Shown here: positions 14,772-20,150 of the stretch, in pieces
Numbering within the stretch: position 1 is the stretch's first letter
How the letters are laid out: each line of letters begins with the position of its first letter
Source: Elusimicrobia bacterium RIFCSPLOWO2_12_FULL_59_9
GTDB taxonomy: Bacteria; Elusimicrobiota; Elusimicrobia; O2-12-FULL-59-9
Reading direction: 5' to 3'
Assembly (NCBI GenBank): GCA_001800185.1
Contig: MGUX01000131.1
Span: forward strand, 1 to 21,011
Length of the DNA: 21,011 nt
The notes under the pieces: generated by a model
The model's input: the letters and a program-made list of their open reading frames with translations, nothing else
What the model was told of the DNA's origin: nothing
The model's database searches: none
Translations under genes and position numbers: made by a program

Positions 14772-15375
14772 GCCCCACCGAAATAATCATTTCCATCGCC
14801 GCGTCGACGTCCATATCCGCGAACTGAATTTTCGACTGCGGGACGAAAAGCAAAAATCCGCTCGTGGGATTGGGCGCCGTCGGCACCAGCACCAGATCAT
14901 GCGGCGTGCCGGCGACCAAGACCGGGGCCTCGCGGGTCAAAAATCCCAGCGTGTATTGCCCGGGCAGGGGGAACTCCACCAAGGCTACTCGCTCAAACTT
15001 CTTTTTGGGCGCCACAAACAGATTCGTCAACCGCCGCAGTGTCAGGTGGATGCTGCGAACCAGAGGGACGCGCGCCAAAAGCGAGTCTATCCTCTCCCAG
15101 TGGCCGTGGCCGATGATCTCCAAAGTCAAAAAGCCGGTCATCCAAACGATCCCGCACACCAACGTCGCGCAAACGAAGAGCCAGACGCTTTCCGGCACGG
15201 GGCCTTGAAAAACGCCGCGAAGCAGAGGCATGAGGGCCGGGAAAAGCATATTGCCCGTTATCTTGACCAGCAGCCACAGAATGTAGACCGTCAGCCACAA
15301 GGGCAAAATGACCGAAATGCCGGTGATAAAATACCGCTTGGTCTGGGACGCTTTGGATTTGAGCTCCATGGCCAT
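14722..15375 (-). CDS. DUF502 family membrane protein (first copy)
   Basis: The 217-residue protein has a basic N-terminus (KASQTKRYFITG), two transmembrane helices (about residues 17-40 and 62-88) and a C-terminal soluble domain with VALVEFPLPGQYTLGFLTRE, VLVPTAPNPTSGFLLFVPQ and a final VGLIGPDVIP. This is the DUF502 layout, a bacterial family without an established biochemical function. Two starts are possible: ATG at 15375, and ATG at 15369 with AGGA seven bases upstream. A second DUF502 gene lies at 19416. The gene diverges from the secreted gluzincin gene and overlaps the end of the ATP-grasp gene. Confidence 0.9.
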   Translation of the reverse strand: MAMELKSKASQTKRYFITGISVILPLWLTVYILWLLVKITGNMLFPALMPLLRGVFQGPVPESVWLFVCATLVCGIVWMTGFLTLEIIGHGHWERIDSLLARVPLVRSIHLTLRRLTNLFVAPKKKFERVALVEFPLPGQYTLGFLTREAPVLVAGTPHDLVLVPTAPNPTSGFLLFVPQSKIQFADMDVDAAMEMIISVGLIGPDVIPLKTRPPEG

Positions 15376-15380
15376 ATCCT

Positions 15381-15386
15381 AATATA
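15381..15386 (-). promoter_or_regulatory. -10-like box just upstream of DUF502 start
   Basis: TATATT on the minus strand ends five bases before the ATG at 15375, so a transcript from it would be nearly leaderless for that start. It is one of several boxes in this window placed immediately before a start codon. Confidence 0.3.
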
Positions 15387-15406
15387 TGCTCCGGAAAACT
15401 GCAACC

Positions 15407-15428
15407 GGCGCGGCGCATATGCCGCGCC
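15407..15428. repeat. 8-bp perfect inverted repeat in divergent spacer
   Basis: GGCGCGGC (15407-15414) pairs with GCCGCGCC (15421-15428) around a six-base loop. It lies between two genes transcribed away from each other, so it is not a terminator for either. A protein-binding palindrome is possible. Confidence 0.45.
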
Positions 15429-15438
15429 ATATTCCCAA

Positions 15439-15518
15439 AAGGCCCAGACGGCTTAGGACCATGGGCCCAGAATTTTCCTAGGCCCAACGCCGGGACTTTT
15501 TTGCCCCATGGACTCATG
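15439..15518 (+). repeat. Degenerate 8-base repeat array (TRGGCCCA family)
   Basis: Units are AAGGCCCA (15439), TAGGACCA (15454) directly followed by TGGGCCCA (15462), TAGGCCCA (15479), the longer GGGACTTTTTTGCCCCA (15492-15508) and CCATGGACTCATG (15506-15518). The last form recurs as CCATAGACTCAGG at 12299-12311. The array ends about 35 bases before the secreted gluzincin start. Confidence 0.65.
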
Positions 15519-15538
15519 CCGTTTTTCCGGCAACTTAA

Positions 15539-15547
15539 TATCATACT
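15539..15547 (+). promoter_or_regulatory. -10 region of the secreted gluzincin gene
   Basis: Overlapping boxes TATCAT (15539-15544) and CATACT (15542-15547) place +1 at 15551 or exactly at the ATG at 15554. No Shine-Dalgarno sequence is clear, apart from GGGG close to the ATG. Confidence 0.4.
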
Positions 15548-15553
15548 GGGGCT

Positions 15554-17407
15554 ATGAGAAAAACAAAATCAACCGCCGTGCCCGTTCTCTTACTCGCCCT
15601 TTTTTCGCTGGTCCTGACCAACCCCGCCCCCTCGCGGGCGCTTGTCCCGACGCAAGCCAGACTGCCGCGTCGAGCATCGCGGACGCCGAAGACTATTCCC
15701 CACCTTTCGATACTCCAACGCACGCCTTTCCTCTTAGAGTTTCCCCAAGCCGAGATTCCCAACGACCAGAACGTTCAAAACGCCCTGATACGCTGGTTGA
15801 AAGAAAACGCCGCCCGCATCGGAAACATCAAGCCGCAGAACCTGAAGGTCGTCTATGTTCATAAGGTGGCGGGCAAAAGCGGCATCTCGGACATGTTCTA
15901 CGCTTATTTCAAGCAAGAAATGCGCGGCAGCGTCGTTGAGGAAAGCCACCTGAATTTCAGCATCCAGATCATCAACGACAAGCCCGTCGTCACCTCGGTG
16001 GCCGGGGACTTATTTCCCGACTTATCCCTGCCTTCTGAAAAAGAACTGGCCCAAGAGGACATTCAGAGCAAAGCCATGGCGGCTCAGATAGAGGCCGTCA
16101 AAACATTGGGCGAGGAACCCGGGGCCGACAACGGGCAATCCCGGCCGATGGGGCGCTCCGTGCGCTATTTGGGGGACCCTCAGCGCAATATCGAGAGCAA
16201 GTTCCGGGTCGTGGAGGAAATCTACTTTCCGGACCACGACATCCTGGTGGCCGTGGACGTCAACACCGGCGATCAATTTCCCAGCCAGGACCGGGCGCAC
16301 GCCCAGGAGGCAACGGAACCCTCCGGCAACGTTTCAGGCTGGGTCAATCCGGCTGAGGATTCGGGCAAAGACGAGGACGTCAAGCATCTGGTTAAAAAAC
16401 CCCTTAAAGATCTGCTCGTAAAAACGGGGCTTAAGGATTTCGCGGCGGCCGCAGGCGTCGCGACGGACGAAAACGGGGATTTCCAAACCGGTTCCGACAA
16501 GGCGGCGCCCGTGGAAGCGGGCCTGCAAGGGAAGTACGGGGAGGTCAAAAATTCCAACGGCGAAAATCTTAAATTTACCGGAAAAACAGAGCCCGGCAAG
16601 GTGCTTAAAATAGAGTTCAACTCCGCCGAGGCCCAGGAAATCCCGACCGCCCAAACCAACGGCTATTATCACGCTCAAAACGTGTTGGATTACGTCGTCT
16701 CCCAAGGCGTTCCCAAGGAGCCGCTCGTCAAGAAGCCCCTGACGATCAACGTCAACGAGCCCGGCAGCGGCAACGCCTGGTATTCCCGTTGGGACCACAG
16801 CATCAACTTCCTCATGTCCGACGAGCAGTTCAACAACACCGCCCTTCCGGACGTCATCAATCATGAGTTCGGGCACAACGTCGACGACAGCTTCGGAGGA
16901 ATCCGCAACGGCGGCTTGAGCGAGGCATGGGGAGACATCCTGGCGATGTTCATCACCCGCCAGCCCGTGATCGGTAAATTCTTCTTTAAGGCCAACAAGA
17001 ACGGCATCCGCAACGGGACCAACACCTACAAATACAAGGAAAACGACGAGGTCCACAAGCAGGGAGAAGCCTTCATGGGCTTCGCCTGGAAGTTGTTCGT
17101 GAGCCTCATTAAGCCGCTTGGCCTCGAGCAGGCCCTCGCCAAAACCGCGGCCCTGGTCGTTCCCGTGATCGTCAGCAACGCCGCGGACATACCGGCGGCC
17201 ATCGACCAGGTTATCCTGCGGGCGCGCCAACCTGACGGCAGTTTCCAGTTTTTGGATCAAATCCTGGCCGCGGCCAAGGTGCACGGCATTCGCCCGGTGG
17301 TCCCGGAAGTCGTCGCCTTGATTCCGGCCGCCGGCATATCGCAGAGAATAGCCGCCTGGCTCTCCGACTGGCTGAAACCCTGGTTCGGCAAGTTCTTTTC
17401 CGCATAA
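15554..17407 (+). CDS. Secreted zinc metallopeptidase of the gluzincin (M4/M36-like) type
   Basis: The 617-residue protein begins with a signal peptide (basic MRKTK, hydrophobic core to about residue 23, cleavage near residue 29). Residues 50-250 look like a propeptide of the FTP/PepSY kind seen in thermolysin and fungalysin precursors. The catalytic motif is HEFGH, His437-Glu438-x2-His441, followed 16 residues later by Glu457 in GGLSEAWGDI, which fits the third zinc ligand of gluzincins. A helical C-terminal domain follows (VHKQGEAFMGFAWKLFV; LGLEQALAKTAALVVPVIV). This order, propeptide then HExxH-E, matches M4/M36 peptidases, but the spacing and the FGHN sequence differ from thermolysin. 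Family assignment is by motif only. The likely role is extracellular or periplasmic proteolysis. Confidence 0.85.
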   Translation: MRKTKSTAVPVLLLALFSLVLTNPAPSRALVPTQARLPRRASRTPKTIPHLSILQRTPFLLEFPQAEIPNDQNVQNALIRWLKENAARIGNIKPQNLKVVYVHKVAGKSGISDMFYAYFKQEMRGSVVEESHLNFSIQIINDKPVVTSVAGDLFPDLSLPSEKELAQEDIQSKAMAAQIEAVKTLGEEPGADNGQSRPMGRSVRYLGDPQRNIESKFRVVEEIYFPDHDILVAVDVNTGDQFPSQDRAHAQEATEPSGNVSGWVNPAEDSGKDEDVKHLVKKPLKDLLVKTGLKDFAAAAGVATDENGDFQTGSDKAAPVEAGLQGKYGEVKNSNGENLKFTGKTEPGKVLKIEFNSAEAQEIPTAQTNGYYHAQNVLDYVVSQGVPKEPLVKKPLTINVNEPGSGNAWYSRWDHSINFLMSDEQFNNTALPDVINHEFGHNVDDSFGGIRNGGLSEAWGDILAMFITRQPVIGKFFFKANKNGIRNGTNTYKYKENDEVHKQGEAFMGFAWKLFVSLIKPLGLEQALAKTAALVVPVIVSNAADIPAAIDQVILRARQPDGSFQFLDQILAAAKVHGIRPVVPEVVALIPAAGISQRIAAWLSDWLKPWFGKFFSA

Positions 17408-17445
17408 AAGGCCGCCGCATCCCCGCGCCGCATCCATCTGAAAAG

Positions 17446-17478
17446 GGACGGCCGCCGTCAATGAGACGGCGGCCGTCC
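17446..17478 (+). terminator. 14-bp perfect hairpin after the gluzincin gene
   Basis: GGACGGCCGCCGTC (17446-17459) pairs perfectly with 17465-17478 around the loop AATGA. It starts 38 bases after the stop. There is no T-tract behind it, so it is either a stem that ends or stabilises the mRNA without a classical U-run, or a binding palindrome. Confidence 0.55.
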
Positions 17479-17490
17479 TGCTCCGTCGCG

Positions 17491-17568
17491 CCACTTTACC
17501 ACTCTATCACTCTACCACATTACCACTTATCACTCCCCATCCCCCTGCCGCTTTACCACTTGCGACTT
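17491..17568 (+). repeat. Degenerate 8-base repeat array (NNAYCACT family)
   Basis: In-phase octamers TTACCACT, CTATCACT, CTACCACA and TTACCACT run from 17496 to 17527, then TATCACT. After a C-rich break TTACCACT recurs at 17553, followed by TGCGACTT. The same unit appears inverted at 19220 and in direct orientation at 19342. Confidence 0.7.
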
Positions 17569-17586
17569 TCCCCTCTAATATATGAT
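17560..17586 (+). promoter_or_regulatory. Possible promoter of the unknown secreted protein gene
   Basis: TTGCGA (17560-17565) and TATGAT (17581-17586) are separated by 15 bases, slightly short. Predicted start near 17593 would put the TAGGACTTTAGACCCA element at the beginning of an 80-base leader. Confidence 0.35.
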
Positions 17587-17598
17587 ACCATTGCCTCC

Positions 17599-17642
17599 TA
17601 GGACTTTAGACCCAGGAACCGCATAGGCCCCTTGGTCGCCAT
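17599..17642 (+). repeat. 16-base element TAGGACTTTAGACCCA and following units
   Basis: TAGGACTT-TAGACCCA (17599-17614) is followed by GGAACCGCA, TAGGCCCC and TTGGTCGCC, again in about 8-9 base steps. The first 16 bases match 13 of 16 positions of the element at 20049-20064. Confidence 0.65.
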
Positions 17643-17675
17643 CAACCAAAGTTGATTACGGAGGAAAGCCCAAGT

Positions 17676-18707
17676 ATGAACCCTAAGATGAAAAAAGCAC
17701 TCAGCATGCTCGCCCTGGCGGCCGTCGCCTTCGCCGGAGTCTTGGCGCAGCCGGCGCGCGGCGACGACTTCGACAACGGCTTGGACATCAAAAATTTCGT
17801 CCAGGCCGCCGTCAAAAAAGCGGGTAAAGTTTTAGTTCGGCCGCAGTCCGCCGCCGCGCAGCCCTCGCAGGCGGACGCCGCCGGCCAAGACGCGGAAAAA
17901 CGGCCGCTGCGGCGGCTGACTGCTCCGAGGTCCGGAAAAGTCTCGCTCAATTCCGTGCAGCAGTACCGCTATAGCCGGGACTGCGTGACCTTCACCTTCC
18001 TTCCGGAAGACACCCGCTCCGAGGCCGTTTGGCTCCGCTCCGAGGAATGGGCCGAGCAATGCGATTACGATCCCAACCGGGGCCGCTATTGCCGCGAAGT
18101 GCCGCGCTTCACCTACCGCGAAAAAGTGCAAATCTTCATCGACGACAGAAAAACCCCCCTGCCTTGGGAGGAGGAAAGCTTCCGCGTCTGCCTGGAGGGT
18201 CCCTGGGTCGACCTCTATGAGGAAGAAGCCGCCTACGAATACAGCCTCAATCGCGGCAACAGCCGCAACGGCATATTCCATATTGCGCCCGGCAAAAAAG
18301 TCGCCATGTCGCCCGACTTCAACGGCCTGAAGCTGGAATACTTCGGCATGGACGACGACAAGAAAAACTTCAAAATGGTCTTCCACGACAAATGGGCCCG
18401 TCACTATGACGAGGCCGGCGACGCGACCGAGATCTGGATCGACCTGCGCCACGTGCTCAGCGGGCGCACCGACCCCACGGTGTTTGAGACGCGCGTGCGG
18501 CTTTCCACCACCAAAGACCGCTTTGAGATTCGATTTGCCGAACTGCCGGTCGAATTCAAAGAGGCCTTAAAGCCCGGGGACAAATACCACGTGGATTGGT
18601 CCTTCAAGCGTTTGGGCAAGCTCTCCAGCGACAAAGAGCAAAAACATCCGTCAAAAGACCCGGAAAAAGACGACGTCGTCTTCCTGCCCGCAGGTCCGGC
18701 TCTATAA
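17676..18707 (+). CDS. Secreted protein of unknown function
   Basis: I do not recognise this 343-residue protein. It has a clear signal peptide (MNPKMKKALSMLALAAVAFAGVLAQPARG, cleavage near residue 29). An Ala/Gln/Pro-rich low-complexity linker follows (about 52-75). Then comes a globular part rich in aromatic and charged residues. Four cysteines lie in DCVTF, EQCDYD, RYCREV and RVCLEG within about 75 residues, so two disulphides are plausible outside the cytoplasm. The later part (VFHDKWARHYDEAGDATEIWIDLRHVL; FETRVRLSTTKDRFEIRFAELP) looks like beta-strands. The C-terminus is Lys/Asp-rich. The ATG at 17676 has GGAGG 11 bases upstream; an upstream TTG at 17652 is less likely. It is followed by a hairpin. 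Confidence 0.85.
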   Translation: MNPKMKKALSMLALAAVAFAGVLAQPARGDDFDNGLDIKNFVQAAVKKAGKVLVRPQSAAAQPSQADAAGQDAEKRPLRRLTAPRSGKVSLNSVQQYRYSRDCVTFTFLPEDTRSEAVWLRSEEWAEQCDYDPNRGRYCREVPRFTYREKVQIFIDDRKTPLPWEEESFRVCLEGPWVDLYEEEAAYEYSLNRGNSRNGIFHIAPGKKVAMSPDFNGLKLEYFGMDDDKKNFKMVFHDKWARHYDEAGDATEIWIDLRHVLSGRTDPTVFETRVRLSTTKDRFEIRFAELPVEFKEALKPGDKYHVDWSFKRLGKLSSDKEQKHPSKDPEKDDVVFLPAGPAL

Positions 18708-18721
18708 ATTCAATTCCCAAA

Positions 18722-18757
18722 GACAGCCCCGCGCCAAAATCCTGGCGCGGGGCTGTC
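18722..18757 (+). terminator. 15-bp hairpin after the unknown secreted protein gene
   Basis: GACAGCCCCGCGCCA (18722-18736) pairs perfectly with 18743-18757 around a six-base loop, 14 bases after the stop. Only three T follow four bases later, so it is a strong stem with a poor U-run. Confidence 0.65.
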
Positions 18758-18799
18758 GGCTTTACGCCCGGCGCAAGAGCCCGGAAAAGGAGCGCTGCG

Positions 18800-19192
18800 A
18801 TGACTCAAAACGACCAAACCACGACGCTGGCCAAGCTGAAAAAAACGGTCGGCCGCTTCATCACCGAAAGGCAATGGGACCAATTCCATTCGCCCAAAAA
18901 TCTCAGCATGTCCATCGCCATCGAGGCGGCCGAGTTGATGGAAAAATTTCAATGGGTGCCGGAAAAAGAATCGCGGTCGCTCTACGCCAAAGGCCGGGGA
19001 AGAACGGAGCTGGAGCATGAAGTGGCCGACATCGCCATATTCCTATTGAGCATCTCCAACGCCCTGCGCATCGATCTCGCCCGCGCCGTCAAAGCCAAGC
19101 TCCGCCACAACGCCGAAAAGTACCCCGTGGATCTCGTCAAAGGCAAGCACCACAAATACACGTACTATCAGCAGAACAAAACCCGCAGGTGA
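18800..19192 (+). CDS. MazG-like nucleotide pyrophosphohydrolase
   Basis: The 130-residue protein matches the short all-alpha MazG-like / dCTP pyrophosphatase (RS21-C6-like) group. The metal-binding motifs are SIAIEAAELMEKFQW (ExxE at about residues 40-43) and ELEHEVADIAIFLLSISNAL (ExxxD at about 74-78), with the family start RFITERQWDQFHSPKNLSMSI. These enzymes hydrolyse non-canonical or surplus NTPs/dNTPs to monophosphate and pyrophosphate in the cytoplasm. The ATG at 18800 is supported by AAGGAG seven bases upstream. The upstream open frame overlaps the preceding gene and hairpin and is not coding. A basic, tyrosine-rich tail (KGKHHKYTYYQQNKTRR) is typical of the group. Confidence 0.9.
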   Translation: MTQNDQTTTLAKLKKTVGRFITERQWDQFHSPKNLSMSIAIEAAELMEKFQWVPEKESRSLYAKGRGRTELEHEVADIAIFLLSISNALRIDLARAVKAKLRHNAEKYPVDLVKGKHHKYTYYQQNKTRR

Positions 19193-19219
19193 ACCGGACC
19201 GGACGAAGCGGCGGCCTAA

Positions 19220-19259
19220 AGTGGTCCAGTGGTCAAGTGATCGAGTGATAAAGCGGCAA
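19220..19259 (-). repeat. Inverted copy of the NNAYCACT octamer array
   Basis: On the plus strand AGTGGTCC, AGTGGTCA, AGTGATCG and AGTGATAA follow each other without gaps from 19220 to 19251, then AGCGGCAA. The first 15 bases from 19221 are inverted-complementary to 19346-19360 with one mismatch. Confidence 0.75.
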
Positions 19260-19341
19260 CAAGCACAAAAGCGCCCAAAGCCCGTCCCAGGCTCTGGACT
19301 GAAAGCTCGCCCTCCTTTCCCACTACCATCTGTCCCCTCGC

Positions 19342-19361
19342 CCACTGACCACTTGACCACC
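19342..19361 (+). repeat. Direct copy of the NNAYCACT octamer units
   Basis: CCACTGA, CCACTTGA and CCACC follow in near 8-base steps. Together with 19220-19259 they form a widely spaced inverted repeat inside the 223-base spacer between the MazG-like gene and the second DUF502 gene. I see no gene in that spacer. Confidence 0.6.
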
Positions 19362-19371
19362 GTCGTTATAT

Positions 19372-19400
19372 TTGTGGCTCCGAAAGGTTTTATATAGAAT
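19372..19400 (+). promoter_or_regulatory. Promoter of the second DUF502 gene
   Basis: A weak -35 TTGTGG (19372-19377), a 17-base spacer and TAGAAT (19395-19400) predict a start near 19407. This leaves a leader of only about nine bases without a Shine-Dalgarno sequence. Confidence 0.45.
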
Positions 19401-19415
19401 AGCCTTCGGCTCCCC

Positions 19416-20042
19416 ATGACCTCGAAGCTCAAGCAGTACTTTATCACCGGACTGCTCTCTTTGGTCCCCATCGTCCTGACTTTTTTGGTCGTGGCCTGGA
19501 CTCTCATCTTTTTGGATTCCAGCCTGTCTCCGGCTTTCGACGTCGCCTTCGGCCGGCATATCCCGGGCGTCGGAATCGCCGCCTCTTTGGTCGTCATCCT
19601 CGCCGCCGGCGCCTTCGCCTCCAACTTCTTGGGGCAGTACCTGTTGGAGTCGGTTGATAAATTTTTCCTGCTGATCCCGGGCTTTAAATGGGTTTACTCG
19701 ACCATCAAGCAGGTGGTGACGGTCTTCGCGCCCGAGAATCAGGCCAGTTTCAAGCAAGTGGTTTTGGTGGAGTATCCCCGCGCCGGGGTGAAAAGCCTCG
19801 GATTTGTCACCGGTGAAATCAATTTCGATTGGAGCGGCGGCAAGCGCGGCGAGTGGGTTTCGGTCTACATCCCGACCAACCACTTTGTTTTCGGCGATTA
19901 TGCCTTTTTTCGAAGGCAAGACCTGCTTTTCACGGGCATGAGCGTTCCGGAAGGCATCCAATGCGTCCTGTCGGCCGGCGCCGCATTTCCCCCCGAAAAA
20001 AAGCGCTCCTCTCCCCATGCCGGCGACCCAAAAGTCCTATAG
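19416..20042 (+). CDS. DUF502 family membrane protein (second copy)
   Basis: The 208-residue protein has the same plan as the copy at 14722. A short basic start (MTSKLKQYFITG) precedes two transmembrane helices (about residues 8-33 and 50-75), and a soluble domain follows with VVLVEYPRAGVKSLGFVTGE, VYIPTNHFVFGDYAFFRRQDL and MSVPEGIQCVLSAGAAFP. The shared KxxxYFITG start and VxLVExPxxGxxxLGFxT segment show that the two are diverged paralogues, not a recent duplication. No function is established for the family. It stops 108 bases before the subtilisin-like gene. Confidence 0.9.
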   Translation: MTSKLKQYFITGLLSLVPIVLTFLVVAWTLIFLDSSLSPAFDVAFGRHIPGVGIAASLVVILAAGAFASNFLGQYLLESVDKFFLLIPGFKWVYSTIKQVVTVFAPENQASFKQVVLVEYPRAGVKSLGFVTGEINFDWSGGKRGEWVSVYIPTNHFVFGDYAFFRRQDLLFTGMSVPEGIQCVLSAGAAFPPEKKRSSPHAGDPKVL

Positions 20043-20048
20043 CCAATA

Positions 20049-20064
20049 TAGGTCTTTCGGCCCA
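20049..20064 (+). repeat. 16-base element TAGGTCTTTCGGCCCA
   Basis: This copy matches TAGGACTTTAGACCCA at 17599 in 13 of 16 positions. Here it lies ahead of the predicted -10 of the subtilisin-like gene, in the -35 region. Confidence 0.6.
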
Positions 20065-20070
20065 TAAATA

Positions 20071-20079
20071 TGCTATAGT
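20071..20079 (+). promoter_or_regulatory. Extended -10 promoter of the subtilisin-like gene
   Basis: TGC followed by TATAGT (20074-20079) is an extended -10. The predicted start near 20086 gives a leader of about 65 bases with a strong ribosome site. Confidence 0.5.
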
Positions 20080-20150
20080 AACGACGCTCCCGGAAACATC
20101 CTGCAATGACAACCCGGCGGGGGCGCGACGCCATAAAAACAGGAGGAAAG

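Noticed and set aside
16334..17494. 386-codon open frame on the minus strand inside the gluzincin gene
   Set aside because: It is antisense shadow coding: no ribosome site, no recognisable domain, and the plus strand carries the signal peptide and HExxH motif.
17491..17568. CRISPR-like array
   Set aside because: The repeat unit is only 8 bases and degenerate, with no spacers and no cas genes.
18596..18799. Upstream extension of the MazG-like frame
   Set aside because: It overlaps the end of the secreted-protein gene and a 15-bp hairpin. The ATG at 18800 has AAGGAG at good spacing and gives the family N-terminus.
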